In this document: positions 32,752-41,667 of the stretch, piece after piece
Layout: the number at the start of each line of letters is the position of its first letter
Numbering within the stretch: the first letter of the stretch is position 1
Assembly (NCBI GenBank): GCA_964430565.1
Contig: CAYSFD010000005.1
Span: 1 to 64,000, forward strand
Direction of reading: 5' to 3'
Length of the DNA stretch: 64,000 bases
From: VBDM01 sp964430565
Lineage (GTDB): Bacteria > Pseudomonadota > Gammaproteobacteria > Burkholderiales > SG8-39
Notes under the pieces: generated by a model
What the model saw: the letters and a program-made list of their open reading frames with translations, nothing else
Databases searched by the model: none
Told to the model about the DNA's origin: nothing
Program-made: the position numbers and the translations under genes

Positions 32752-34298
32752 GGCAGGACGAGATGAAATTCACCGTGTTCGACAGCGGCTGCTTCAAGCG
32801 TACCGCCGTGGGCTTCGGCGATCGCGCGGCTGACAGCAAGGCCAAGCCCCATGCCAGTGGGCTTACCGGAAACAAACGGTTCAAAGAGGTCCTCGCGGGC
32901 CGCGGAGGAGATACCCGGTCCATTGTCGGCGACCACAATGCTCACGTGGCTGTCATCGTGACGTTCCACGAGGACCCTTATGCGACCGCCTTGGCGTCCT
33001 GACGCAATCAATGATTCGACGGAATTCGCAAGCAAGTTTCGCAGAACAACTTCGATTTGCAAACGGTCGACGAAGAGCGGCGGCAAGGACGGCGCATTCT
33101 CGATTTCGAGCGAAATCGCCTTAGCGTTAATTGCGGAGTCGCCCATGCGGCGCACGGTCCTAAGCAAGTCCTCGAGCTCGACCACTTCTAGCCGGGTAGT
33201 GCCAGCACGAAAGAAGTCGCGAAGTCTACGGACGACTTCGGAAGCGCGATCGGCCTCCGAGAGAATCTTGCCGATGATCTCCCGCATGTGCGCTGACCCG
33301 CTCTGATCCCTTTCGAGGAGCATTTGTGCCGATCGTCCGTAGTTCGCGACGGCCGTAAGAGGCTGATTCACCTCGTGTGCAATGGCGCCCGCCATTTCAC
33401 CCGCCGCGGCAAGACGAAGCGTCTGTCGCAGCCCTTCCTCAGCGCGCTGGCGCTCGTCCACCATTACTCCCAGAAACAGGCCGGTTAAGGTAAGGGCAGC
33501 CATCAAAGCCTGCAGCTCGACGATAGGCAGCGGGATTCCTGCCTCTCCGTGGATGCCAAGCACGACTCCAAGCTGAACGATGGCAATGGCCACTATTGCA
33601 CCGTTCATGCCGAAGCGAACGGCGATCCAGATGAGGGGCAGAAAAAGCAGATAAAAATGGCGCGACGGATCGGTGCCAAATCCCTCAAATATCAACCAAA
33701 CTGTTGCTGCAAGGGCAGTCGCTTGCAGCAGGGCTTCCGGTCTGCGAGCGAGGGTGAGGAGCGCCGACCTGCGAGCAGCGTCCGCGGCAGCGAAAAGAAG
33801 CGGCGCTGTCACCAGGATGCCGACGGCATCGCCGATCCAGAAGCGCAGCCATGCGCTGCTGAACGGCGTCTCGGCCAATAGGCCCGACGTGTGGAGTACT
33901 CCGATAAATCCCGCACCGACCACACCTGTCCCTACGACAACGACGCTTGCGAAGATAGTGAGCTGCCGCGTCGAACGCAAACCGGTATCCCTCAGCAAGG
34001 TCTTCAATGCACACGCGATAGCCGCGTAGCCGCCGGCGAGGACGAGTCCGGTTATCACTGTGATCGCGTAACCGCCGGGCACATGACGAATGACAATGTC
34101 CGCCAACAGGATCGTCGCCAGTACCGCCGGGGCGTGCGCGAGGCCGCCCAGCATCATCCATACGATGGCGAGCGCAGGCTGCGGATTCCAGGGCGTGATG
34201 TTGAAGGGGCCAACCGGATCGATGTAGCTGGCCCAGTCAAGCGCGATGTAGCAGGGCGCAAAAACGGCCGCGTCGCGGAGATATCGAAGGTATTTCAT
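32733..34298 (-). CDS. MASE1-type membrane sensor histidine kinase
   Basis: This is a 521-residue kinase from ATG 34298 (MKYLRYLRDAAVFAP); a TTG 36 bases upstream is possible. Residues 1-285 have about eight to nine membrane segments including WNPQPALAIVWMML, and RFWIGDAVGILVTAPLLF as in MASE1. Then come the H box AGAIAHEVNQPLTAVANYG, the N box LLRNLLANSVES-like stretch (LRNLLANSVES) and G boxes VVADNGPGIS and GMGLGLAVSRAIAEAHGG. There is no PAS domain. With the overlapping FixJ-type regulator it forms a two-component system, and the membrane sensor region may detect an ion or lipid signal; the ligand is unknown. Confidence 0.9.
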   Translation of the reverse strand: MKYLRYLRDAAVFAPCYIALDWASYIDPVGPFNITPWNPQPALAIVWMMLGGLAHAPAVLATILLADIVIRHVPGGYAITVITGLVLAGGYAAIACALKTLLRDTGLRSTRQLTIFASVVVVGTGVVGAGFIGVLHTSGLLAETPFSSAWLRFWIGDAVGILVTAPLLFAAADAARRSALLTLARRPEALLQATALAATVWLIFEGFGTDPSRHFYLLFLPLIWIAVRFGMNGAIVAIAIVQLGVVLGIHGEAGIPLPIVELQALMAALTLTGLFLGVMVDERQRAEEGLRQTLRLAAAGEMAGAIAHEVNQPLTAVANYGRSAQMLLERDQSGSAHMREIIGKILSEADRASEVVRRLRDFFRAGTTRLEVVELEDLLRTVRRMGDSAINAKAISLEIENAPSLPPLFVDRLQIEVVLRNLLANSVESLIASGRQGGRIRVLVERHDDSHVSIVVADNGPGISSAAREDLFEPFVSGKPTGMGLGLAVSRAIAEAHGGTLEAAAVEHGEFHLVLPCVQKT

Positions 34299-34339
34299 TG
34301 CGGAATTTGCATCTTGCGACGGGCGTTCCCGCAAGGCAA

Positions 34340-34357
34340 GTAAGTGTTTTTACTTAC
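34340..34357. promoter_or_regulatory. GTAAGT-N6-ACTTAC dyad in the kinase/antiporter divergent promoter
   Basis: GTAAGT (34340-34345) and ACTTAC (34352-34357) are perfect complements around GTTTTT. The site is 42 bases upstream of the kinase start and 49 bases upstream of the antiporter start. FixJ-type regulators bind such repeats, and the encoded regulator is next door, so an autoregulatory and antiporter-controlling site is inferred. Confidence 0.5.
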
Positions 34358-34405
34358 GCGGATTTGCGACTGACGCGCCAGATTCGGCTGTCGTACATTT
34401 CTCGC

Positions 34406-35818
34406 ATGACCGGCCAAATCGGAACTCTTGAAATCGTCGGCGCAGCCTTGTTTGCGTTGGCGGTCCTGCACACCTTCTCGACGCGCTACTTCGAACACCT
34501 TGCTCATACCCGGACAGTGCACTCGGGTCTGTGGCACCTGTTGGGAGAAGTTGAAACCGTATTCGGCTTCTGGGCGTTTGTACTGCTCGTCTTCATGGCG
34601 CTCGCCTATGGGTGGGGCACGGCTTCGGCTTACCTGGACAGCCGGCACTTCGTCGAGCCGATGTTCGTCTTCGTGATCATGGTTATCGCTGCGAGCCGGC
34701 CCATCATGCAACTCGCTTCGGACAGTGTGCAGTCCGTAGGGCGGCTTCTACCGGCACAACCTGCCATCGCCGGATACTTCCTTAGCCTCTCCCTGGTGCC
34801 GCTACTCGGTTCGCTCATTACGGAACCGGCAGCAATGACGCTTGCCGCGTTGATGCTGCGTGATCGCATCTTCGCCACCCAGGCTTCCAATCGTCTCAAG
34901 TACGGAACCCTGGGTGTGTTGTTCGTCAACGTATCCGTGGGCGGCACATTGACCCACTTCGCCGCCCCGCCGGTCCTCATGGTTGCGGCGAAGTGGGACT
35001 GGACGACTGGATTCATGCTTTCTACATTCGGCGCAAAGGCGGCGCTTGCGGTTCTCATAAACGCCCTCGTTCTCACGTACCTCTTCCGCCGCGAGTTGTC
35101 GGAGCGCGCCGCGCCGCCGGCGCAGAGTACCCAGCCGCGCGTACCTGCCGGGTTTGTGATTGTGCATCTCGGAATTCTCGCTGCAGTGGTGTTCACAAAC
35201 CACAACCCCGAGGCATTCATGGGGCTGTTCCTGCTGTTCCTCGGTCTGGCAGAGGCTTACCGCCGTCATCACGACCGCCTTATGCTTCGCGAGGGACTAA
35301 TGGTTGCGTTCTTCCTCGCAGGGTTAGTAGTGCTTGGAGGCCAGCAACAGTGGTGGCTCCAGGATGTGCTTTCTCGCCTCGATGAATCGGCTTTGTTCTA
35401 CGGCGCTGCGGCGCTTACAGCCATTACCGACAATGCTGCACTCACATATCTCGGTTCTCTCGTCGAGGGTGTTTCCGACGAGTACAAGTATTCGCTGGTG
35501 GCAGGAGCGGTGGCGGGCGGTGGGTTGACCGTAATCGCCAATGCGCCGAACCCTGCTGGCTTTGCGATTCTCAAAGGCCACTTCGAAGATCAGTCGATTA
35601 ACGCATTTGGCTTATTCCTCGCCGCTTTACCGCCGACGCTGGTAGCCGTCGCCTGCTTCCGAGGAATCCGGGGCCAGGTAACGGAGATTTTCGATTGGGG
35701 TCTCTGGGTCCAGTGGTTCTCCGAATTGGATCGTTCGTTTCTGTTCCTGCTGATTCTGCCCTTTGTCGTGGCCGCGGTTGGTCTTTGGGCAAAGTTTTCG
35801 GAACGTCGCGACAAGTAG
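34406..35818 (+). CDS. Putative Na+/H+ antiporter (Na_H_antiport_3-like family)
   Basis: The 470-residue membrane protein starts at ATG 34406 (MTGQIGTLEIVGAALF); the 36-codon upstream extension crosses the promoter dyad and is discarded. About eleven hydrophobic segments are present. Family marks are LVPLLGSLITEPAAMTLAAL near 125-145, GTLTHFAAPPVLMVA near 175-190, ALTAITDNAALTYLGSLV near 335-352, and VIANAPNPAGFAIL near 378-391. It is unrelated in sequence to the NhaA at 7692. Membership of the putative Na+/H+ antiporter family is clear; the ion has not been shown. It diverges from the MASE1 kinase, which probably governs it. Confidence 0.85.
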   Translation: MTGQIGTLEIVGAALFALAVLHTFSTRYFEHLAHTRTVHSGLWHLLGEVETVFGFWAFVLLVFMALAYGWGTASAYLDSRHFVEPMFVFVIMVIAASRPIMQLASDSVQSVGRLLPAQPAIAGYFLSLSLVPLLGSLITEPAAMTLAALMLRDRIFATQASNRLKYGTLGVLFVNVSVGGTLTHFAAPPVLMVAAKWDWTTGFMLSTFGAKAALAVLINALVLTYLFRRELSERAAPPAQSTQPRVPAGFVIVHLGILAAVVFTNHNPEAFMGLFLLFLGLAEAYRRHHDRLMLREGLMVAFFLAGLVVLGGQQQWWLQDVLSRLDESALFYGAAALTAITDNAALTYLGSLVEGVSDEYKYSLVAGAVAGGGLTVIANAPNPAGFAILKGHFEDQSINAFGLFLAALPPTLVAVACFRGIRGQVTEIFDWGLWVQWFSELDRSFLFLLILPFVVAAVGLWAKFSERRDK

Positions 35819-35998
35819 CGCGCTAGCGGTTCCGCTGTCCGATTCGCGAGCCGGCGTCTGGCGAATCGTCGCGAGCGTACTTGAACAGCGCACCCGGAGC
35901 ACGCCCGTCGGGCTTCTTTGCGTCCCGTTTCACGGCGTAGGCCACAGTGTAGGTCGGAACAATTTCTTCCGATTTTCATAGAGAAAAACGCTACTGCA

Positions 35999-37024
35999 TC
36001 AGGGGGCCTTGTCGGCCGCGGTGGTGAAGGAGTCGGCGAAAAACTCGTTCTCCGGTAGACGGCACTTCTGAACGAAATCGCGCCGCGCCGAGTCGACCAT
36101 GATCGGCACGCCGCAGGCGTACACCTGGCTGCCGGAAAGATCGGGAAAGTCCTCCATCACCGCGCGATGCACGAAACCCGTTCGCCCTTTCCAGACGTCT
36201 TCTGGAAGTGCATCCGAGACCACGGGCACGTACTTGAAGCCCGGGTGCTCGGCGACCCAGCGTTCGGGCAGAGCGTTCAAGTAGAGGTCTTTGGGACGCC
36301 GCGCTCCCCAGTAGAGCGTCATCGGCCGGGAAAGGGCCTTCTTGAATGCGGCCTCAATGACGGCCTTGATCGGGGCGAATCCCGTCCCCGAGGCGACGAA
36401 CACGCAGGGCTTCTCGGACTCCTCGCGCAGGAAGAACGTGCCGAAGGGCCCCTCGAAGCGCATGATGTCGCGCTCCTTCATGGTCTTGAAAACGTGGTCG
36501 GTGAACGAGCCGCCGGGTACGTGGCGGACGTGCAGTTGCACAAACTCGTCGTCGTGCGGCGCGTTTGCCATCGAGAAGCTGCGTCGCGTGCCGTCTTTGA
36601 GGAGAATGTCGATGTACTGGCCCGGGAGGAACATTAGGCGTTCGTTCGCCGGCAGCTTGAGGTAGAGGATCATGGCGTCATCGGCAGCGCGCTCGATCTT
36701 CTGCACCCGGGCGGGGAGCTTCCTTACTTGTATGTCGCCGGCTTTCCTCACCTCGCGCGCTTCGATCACGACGTCCGTGAGCGGCTTCGCCTGGCAGAAG
36801 AGCGCGGACCCTTGCTCGCGCTCCGCGGGGGGAAGGGCCTTTTCCGAATAGCGGCCGTAGTCGATGCGGCCCTCGATGAGCTTTCCCTTGCAGCTGCCGC
36901 AGGCGCCGTCGCGGCAGCCGTAGGGCAGGACGAGTCCCGCGTTGAGAGCAGCCTGGAGGATGCTCTCGCCGTCTTGCGCCGCGAACTGATGGCCCGTATT
37001 GCGGATGGTGACCTGATGCGTCAT
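35999..37024 (-). CDS. Ferredoxin-type FAD/NAD(P)H reductase (CDP-6-deoxy-glucoseen reductase-like)
   Basis: This 341-residue electron-transfer protein has an N-terminal 2Fe-2S plant ferredoxin domain (YGCRDGACGSCKGKL near residues 35-49, with the fourth Cys in ALFCQAKP), then an FAD domain with RRSFSMANAP near 150, and an NAD(P) domain with VFVASGTGFAPIKAVIE near 210. Such three-part reductases feed oxygenases or radical enzymes; the common name refers to a deoxysugar enzyme, but no such pathway is nearby, and the gene is widespread in Betaproteobacteria. It diverges from an SDR gene across 24 bases. Confidence 0.85.
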   Translation of the reverse strand: MTHQVTIRNTGHQFAAQDGESILQAALNAGLVLPYGCRDGACGSCKGKLIEGRIDYGRYSEKALPPAEREQGSALFCQAKPLTDVVIEAREVRKAGDIQVRKLPARVQKIERAADDAMILYLKLPANERLMFLPGQYIDILLKDGTRRSFSMANAPHDDEFVQLHVRHVPGGSFTDHVFKTMKERDIMRFEGPFGTFFLREESEKPCVFVASGTGFAPIKAVIEAAFKKALSRPMTLYWGARRPKDLYLNALPERWVAEHPGFKYVPVVSDALPEDVWKGRTGFVHRAVMEDFPDLSGSQVYACGVPIMVDSARRDFVQKCRLPENEFFADSFTTAADKAP

Positions 37025-37048
37025 CGAGGTGCGGGGTAAAATTCGTCC

Positions 37049-37927
37049 GTGGAAAATCTGCTCATCATCGGCTGCGGCGACATCGCGCGCCGAGCTCTAC
37101 CGCAGCTCCAGCGGCGCTATCGGGTCGCGGCCCTGGTGCGCTCGCGCGAGCCGGCGCTCGCCGCATCCGGCGTCGAGTTGATCGAGGGCGATCTCGACGA
37201 CGCCGGGTCGCTCGCGTCGCTCGCGGGTCGCGCGGAGCGCATTGCGCATCTTGCCCCGCCCGCCGGGAGCGGCTCCGTCGATATCCGTACGCGAAATCTG
37301 ATCGCGGCTCTCGCTCCCCGCGGACGCGGCGCCATGCTACCACAGCGATTGGTGTATCTCTCCACGAGCGGCGTGTACGGAGATTGCGCCGGTGAATGGG
37401 TGGAGGAGACGCGCCAACCCAAACCGCAGACCGAGCGCGCCCGGCGACGCCTTGACGCCGAGCAAGCGCTCGGCGAATGGGGCGAGCGCAACAAGGTCGA
37501 GATCGTGATCCTGCGCGTGCCGGGCATTTACGCATCCGACCGCCTGCCGCTCGATCGCCTGGTTCGCGGTACACCGGCGCTCGCTGCGGAGGAGGATGTG
37601 TACACCAATCACATTCACGCGGAGGACCTCGCCGCGATCGTCGCCGCCGGTCTCGAAGCAAAACAGGCGTGCGGCATCTACAATGCGTGCGACGACGGTC
37701 CTATGAAGATGGGTGATTTTTTCGACCTCGTCGCAGATCGCGCGGGACTGAAACGGCCGCCGCGCGTCTCGCGCGACGAGGCCGGGCTCCGGGTTACGAA
37801 TGAGATGCTCTCCTTCATGAGCGAGTCGCGGCGGCTGGTTAACCGGCGCATGAAAGCGGACCTCGGCGTGCGGTTGCTCTACCCGACGGTCGCCGATGGG
37901 ATTCCGATGACGGCGCAGACGGCGTGA
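37049..37927 (+). CDS. NAD-dependent epimerase/dehydratase-like SDR protein (YeeZ-like)
   Basis: The 292-residue extended SDR starts at GTG 37049 with the nucleotide-binding turn IIGCGDIARRALPQL at its N-terminus (G-x-G-x-x-A form). YLSTSGVYGDC near residue 108 carries the Ser and Tyr region; the usual YxxxK is not evident, so the catalytic status is unclear. TNHIHAEDLAAIV near 186 and YNACDDGPMKMGDFFD near 212 are YeeZ-like marks. Its substrate is unknown. cutA follows after three bases, suggesting an operon. Confidence 0.8.
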   Translation: MENLLIIGCGDIARRALPQLQRRYRVAALVRSREPALAASGVELIEGDLDDAGSLASLAGRAERIAHLAPPAGSGSVDIRTRNLIAALAPRGRGAMLPQRLVYLSTSGVYGDCAGEWVEETRQPKPQTERARRRLDAEQALGEWGERNKVEIVILRVPGIYASDRLPLDRLVRGTPALAAEEDVYTNHIHAEDLAAIVAAGLEAKQACGIYNACDDGPMKMGDFFDLVADRAGLKRPPRVSRDEAGLRVTNEMLSFMSESRRLVNRRMKADLGVRLLYPTVADGIPMTAQTA

Positions 37928-37930
37928 GCC

Positions 37931-38251
37931 ATGGATGCCTATCTCGTCATCACCAATCTCCCTGACCGCGACAGCGCAGCGAAGCTTGCGCACGATCTCA
38001 TCGAACGGCGCCTGGCGGCGTGTGTCAACATTCTTTCGCCGTGCCGTTCCGTCTATCGATGGCAGGGCAAAACCGAGGACGCCGAGGAGTTCCCGTTGCT
38101 GATCAAGACCACGCGCGAGCGCTACGCCGAGCTCGAAGCGGCGATTCGCGCGGGCCACCCCTACGAGCTTCCCGAGATCATCGCAATTTCCTTGGCGCGA
38201 GGACTTCCCGCGTATCTCGAGTGGGTCGATTCGGAAACCCGCCCCGCGTAG
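37931..38251 (+). CDS. cutA: CutA divalent-cation tolerance protein
   Basis: The 106-residue protein matches CutA in length and layout: LVITNLPDRDSAAKLAHDLIERRLAACVNI at the start (only its parts LIERRLAACVN are diagnostic), SVYRWQGKTEDAEEFPLLIKT in the middle, and HPYELPEIIAI near residue 78, with the conserved Cys and acidic residues. CutA forms trimers resembling PII proteins and is linked to copper tolerance, though its exact role is debated. It starts three bases after the SDR gene. Confidence 0.95.
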   Translation: MDAYLVITNLPDRDSAAKLAHDLIERRLAACVNILSPCRSVYRWQGKTEDAEEFPLLIKTTRERYAELEAAIRAGHPYELPEIIAISLARGLPAYLEWVDSETRPA

Positions 38252-38287
38252 ATTCCGCGGATTCCCGCTTATCGCGCACCGGCTGGA

Positions 38288-39295
38288 TCAGCGTTTTCCA
38301 GTCAACCAAGCCGCCGCATCGAGCGCGAAGTAGGTGAGGATGCCGTCCGCGCCGGCACGCTTGAAACCGGTGAGCACCTCCATCACGCACTGCTTTTCAC
38401 CGAGCCATCCGTTCTTGAACGCCGCCTTCAGCATCGAATACTCGCCGCTCACCTGATAGACGTAGGTGGGCGCCTTGAACTCGTCCTTCACCCGCCTGAC
38501 GATGTCGAGGTAGGGCATGCCGGGCTTTACCATCACCATGTCGGCGCCTTCCTGCAAGTCCAGCCCGACTTCCCATAGCGCCTCGTCGCTGTTGGCGGGA
38601 TCCATCTGGTAGGTGAACTTGTTTCCCTTGCCGAGAGTCGTCGCCGAACCGACCGCGTCACGGAACGGGCCGTAGAACCCCGAGGCGTATTTCGCCGAGT
38701 AGGCCATGATGCGCGTGTGAATGAAATTCTCAGCTTCGAGCGCTGTCCGGATGCGCCCGATTCGACCGTCCATCATGTCCGAGGGAGCCACGATGTCCAC
38801 TCCTGCGGCTGCTTGAACGAGCGCCTGCTTCTCCAGAATGGCGAGAGTTTCGTCGTTGAGAATGGTTCCCTCTGAATCGAGCAGGCCGTCCTGTCCGTGG
38901 CTCGTATAGGGATCGAGCGCTACGTCAGTCATGATGCCGAGCTCCGGAAAGCGCTTCTTTATCGCGCTCACGGCCCGCGGGATGAGCCCATCGGGATTGG
39001 TTGCCTCGCTGCCCTCCGGGGTTTTCAGCGAGGATTCGATCGCGGGGAAGAGCGCCATTGCCGGCACGCCGAGCTTCACGCAGCGCTCGGCGACCGGCAG
39101 GAGCTTGTCGGGCGTGTAGCGCGATACCCCCGGCATCGACGCAACAGCTTGCGTCCGGCCCCTGCCCTCGATAACGAAGACGGGATAGATCAGGTCGTTG
39201 GGGGTAAGCACGTGCTCGCGCATCAACCGGCGCGAAAACTCGTCGCGTCGCATGCGGCGCATCCGCACTGCGGGAAAACTGCCATAGACCTGCAT
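38288..39295 (-). CDS. hemB: Delta-aminolevulinic acid dehydratase (porphobilinogen synthase)
   Basis: The 335-residue enzyme joins two 5-aminolevulinates into porphobilinogen for haem. Schiff-base lysines fall at K202 (MAYSAKYASGFYG) and K257 (MVMVKPGMPYLD). The metal site reads VALDPYTSHGQDG, with Asp where zinc enzymes have Cys, so it should be of the magnesium/potassium-dependent type. The start MQVYGSFPAVRMRRMRRDEF is normal. It lies downstream of engB on the same strand, separated by 136 bases, a common betaproteobacterial arrangement. Confidence 0.97.
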   Translation of the reverse strand: MQVYGSFPAVRMRRMRRDEFSRRLMREHVLTPNDLIYPVFVIEGRGRTQAVASMPGVSRYTPDKLLPVAERCVKLGVPAMALFPAIESSLKTPEGSEATNPDGLIPRAVSAIKKRFPELGIMTDVALDPYTSHGQDGLLDSEGTILNDETLAILEKQALVQAAAGVDIVAPSDMMDGRIGRIRTALEAENFIHTRIMAYSAKYASGFYGPFRDAVGSATTLGKGNKFTYQMDPANSDEALWEVGLDLQEGADMVMVKPGMPYLDIVRRVKDEFKAPTYVYQVSGEYSMLKAAFKNGWLGEKQCVMEVLTGFKRAGADGILTYFALDAAAWLTGKR

Positions 39296-39431
39296 AATTG
39301 CTCCTTTTACAAGGCGGATCAGTTACCTAGAGATCCTGAGAATAACCGTTCCGGCCCAGCTACAGGTAGCCGAGACGCGCTTCCTGCCCTTCTGATGATC
39401 AGTCGCGGAACCTTTCTTTCGCCAGCCACTC

Positions 39432-40196
39432 TCATGCTGTAGGCGGCTTCGGTCGTCTCCCGCTTCTCCTCCCTGAGCGGGGTGCCTTAAACCTTAAGGC
39501 ATTTGCCCCGGGCTGATTTCCCCTTATGGCCCGGGGATTTTTATTTCCAGACCCCTGGTCATGGCCGGGGGTTTTCATTTCGGCGCCCGGCGGTGTGGTA
39601 GCGGTTTGAGCGTGCTGCAGCCATCCTCGAAACACCCTCTCCGCCTCCTCCAGCCCGGATTTTTTCAGGCTCGAAAAAAGCTGCACGGAGAAATTCGGCG
39701 CAAGCGCTGCGATTTTCCCCTCGACCTGGCGCAGGATTTTCTGCGCGGCTGCTCGCGATAGCTTATCCGCCTTGGTGAGCAGCACATGCACCGGTTTTTC
39801 GGTGGGGCAAAACCACCCGAGCATCATATGATCGAGTTCGGTGAGGGGGTGCCGCACATCCATGACCACGGCCAAACCACGCAACGGCGCGCGCGTCCTG
39901 AGATAGTCGCCTAGGAAATTCTTCCAGGATGCGTCTGTTGCCGCGGGAATCCTGGCGTAGCCGTAGCCGGGGAGATCCACGAGGAATCGTTCCGCTCCCA
40001 GCGCGTAAAAATTGACGAGCCGAGTGCGTCCCGGAGTCTTGCTTACGAACGCGATTCGGCTGCCTGTAAGCGCGTTGATGGCGCTCGATTTTCCCGCGTT
40101 GGATCGACCGGCGAAAGCGATTTCGCCGACACTCGCCGGGAAGTCCTGAAAGGCCGCCGCGCTCTTGAAAAACGCCGCTTTGTGAAACAGCGACAT
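39432..40196 (-). CDS. engB: Ribosome biogenesis GTPase EngB/YihA with long C-terminal tail
   Basis: The 254-residue protein has a P-loop at residues 30-38 (GRSNAGKSS), G2/G3 TPGRTRLVNF and DLPGYGYARI, and G4 LLTKADKLS. This is EngB, needed for 50S assembly. Typical EngB is about 200-210 residues; here a basic tail of about 50 residues (KTPGHDQGSGNKNP onward, ending RRPKPPTA) is added. That tail is encoded by two terminator-like hairpins (39506-39572), so either the hairpins are translated or the tail is readthrough of a lost stop. Confidence 0.93.
   Translation of the reverse strand: MSLFHKAAFFKSAAAFQDFPASVGEIAFAGRSNAGKSSAINALTGSRIAFVSKTPGRTRLVNFYALGAERFLVDLPGYGYARIPAATDASWKNFLGDYLRTRAPLRGLAVVMDVRHPLTELDHMMLGWFCPTEKPVHVLLTKADKLSRAAAQKILRQVEGKIAALAPNFSVQLFSSLKKSGLEEAERVFRGWLQHAQTATTPPGAEMKTPGHDQGSGNKNPRAIRGNQPGANALRFKAPRSGRRSGRRPKPPTA
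39506..39572 (+). repeat. Two hairpins with T-rich tails inside the engB 3' end
   Basis: CCCCGGGC (39506-39513) pairs with GCCCGGGG (39529-39536), followed by ATTTTTATTT. ACCCCTGG (39551-39558) pairs with CCGGGGGT (39565-39572) with one wobble, then TTTCATTT follows. Both would act as terminators for rightward transcripts, opposite to engB, so they may stop antisense RNA. They lie within the coding tail of engB. Confidence 0.6.
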
Positions 40197-40249
40197 GCAG
40201 TGGGGTAGGAAAAATTTGTTAGAATATCAGCCTTTTGGGAGAGAACGGC

Positions 40250-40891
40250 ATGAAACGAGTTTTGGCGCTATTGAGTTTTGGGATTTGCGCCGGCTCCGCT
40301 CATTTTCCCATCGGCGCCGCCGAGCCCATCAAAGCCGATCCCGCCAAGGGCCAGAGCATCGCCGAAAAGACTTGCGCGGCGTGCCACGGCGCCGACGGCA
40401 ACAGTCCGACACCCGCCAATCCGAAACTCGCTGGCCAGATTCCGGAATACCTGCACAAGCAACTCGTCAACTTTAGGCCGGCGGCCGGAAAGAAGGCGGA
40501 GCGGGAGAATCCCATCATGGCCGGCATGGCTGCCAACCTCTCTGTTGACGATATGCGCAATGTCGCGGTGTATTACGCCACCCAGCCGGCCAAGCCGGGC
40601 GCCGCAAGAAGCAAGGACACGCTAGCGCTCGGTCGCAAAATCTGGCGCGGCGGCGACATGGCGAAAGGGCTCCCCGCGTGTGCAGGGTGTCATGGCGCCG
40701 GCGGGACGGGTGTCCCCTCACAGTTTCCACGCCTGGCCGGGCAATACGCCGGCTACACCGAAGCGCAATTGAAAGCATTCCGATCGGGCGATCGAAGCAA
40801 CGACGCTAACAAGATGATGCAGGGGATCGCCGTGAAGATGAGCGACCTTGAAATCCTCGCAGTAGCCGACTACATCGCCGGCCTGCGCTGA
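40250..40891 (+). CDS. Dihaem cytochrome c4
   Basis: The 213-residue protein starts at ATG 40250 with GGGAGAG upstream. A signal peptide (about residues 1-24) precedes two haem sites: C42-A-A-C45-H46 and C144-A-G-C147-H148, each in a similar half with Met ligands (NPIMAGMA and NKMMQGIA). The internal duplication is the cytochrome c4 pattern, a periplasmic membrane-bound electron donor to terminal oxidases. It diverges from engB across 53 bases. Confidence 0.95.
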   Translation: MKRVLALLSFGICAGSAHFPIGAAEPIKADPAKGQSIAEKTCAACHGADGNSPTPANPKLAGQIPEYLHKQLVNFRPAAGKKAERENPIMAGMAANLSVDDMRNVAVYYATQPAKPGAARSKDTLALGRKIWRGGDMAKGLPACAGCHGAGGTGVPSQFPRLAGQYAGYTEAQLKAFRSGDRSNDANKMMQGIAVKMSDLEILAVADYIAGLR

Positions 40892-41169
40892 TTCCCGGCT
40901 TGTGCGACATCAGGGGATAGCGGGCGTCCAGCCCGCGTCGGCTCCTCCTCCAATTTCGCCACATCGAGCAATCAATCACGCTCCCGCGGAATAAACGCGC
41001 CGATCCGCGCGTTCGTCCATCAGGATTGTGTTTTCTGGTAGGGGAGGCAGTGAGGAAAATTCACGCTCCTTCGCGGTCATCGTGCCGTGCGGTCCGCTGT
41101 AGCCGTGAATTCGCCGCGAGCGGAGCGTTGCCTTGAAAATCGGCGGCGCGTTAGAATGCCGCGAAGCAA

Positions 41170-41667
41170 ATGGACCGCCGTTCGATCACAGAGCACATTC
41201 CCCGGCTGCGGCGCTACGCGCGCGCGCTCGTTGGCGACCGTTACGTCGCAGACGACCTCGTTCAGGACACTCTGGAACGCGCCTGGAACAAATTTCACCT
41301 TTGGCGCCAGGGCAGCGACCTGCGGGCGTGGCTTTTTACGATCATGCATAACGTTTTCGTGAATCAGGCAAGGCGTCGGCGTTACGAGGTCGAGGAGTTG
41401 ACGGACGAAACGCCCGCTGCGGCGGTTCGCGCCACCCAGGGCGACCATCTCGAGCTGCAGGACGTCGACCGCGTACTGCGTTCAATTTCTCCCGAACAGC
41501 GCGAGGTCGTGTTGCTCGTCGCGGTAGAGCAGTTGACCTACGAAGAGGTCAGCCGCGCCCTGGATATCCCGATCGGCACAGTCATGTCGCGCCTGTCGCG
41601 GGGGCGTGAACGCATGCGGCAGGCGCTCGGCGGCCAGACCGCGGTGCCTCTGAAGGTTGTGAAGTGA
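41170..41667 (+). CDS. ECF-family RNA polymerase sigma factor
   Basis: The 165-residue protein has region 2 (LRRYARALVGDRYVADDLVQDTLERAW, whose core ADDLVQDTLERA is diagnostic) and region 4 (LDIPIGTVMSRLSRGRERMRQ) separated by a short acidic linker, with no region 1 or 3, as in ECF sigma factors. It would direct polymerase to a small stress regulon. The next gene, a membrane anti-sigma candidate, overlaps its stop by four bases. No autoregulated promoter was recognised in the 278 bases upstream, where only the hairpin GCGGGC-N5-GCCCGC (40920-40936) stands out. Confidence 0.93.
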   Translation: MDRRSITEHIPRLRRYARALVGDRYVADDLVQDTLERAWNKFHLWRQGSDLRAWLFTIMHNVFVNQARRRRYEVEELTDETPAAAVRATQGDHLELQDVDRVLRSISPEQREVVLLVAVEQLTYEEVSRALDIPIGTVMSRLSRGRERMRQALGGQTAVPLKVVK

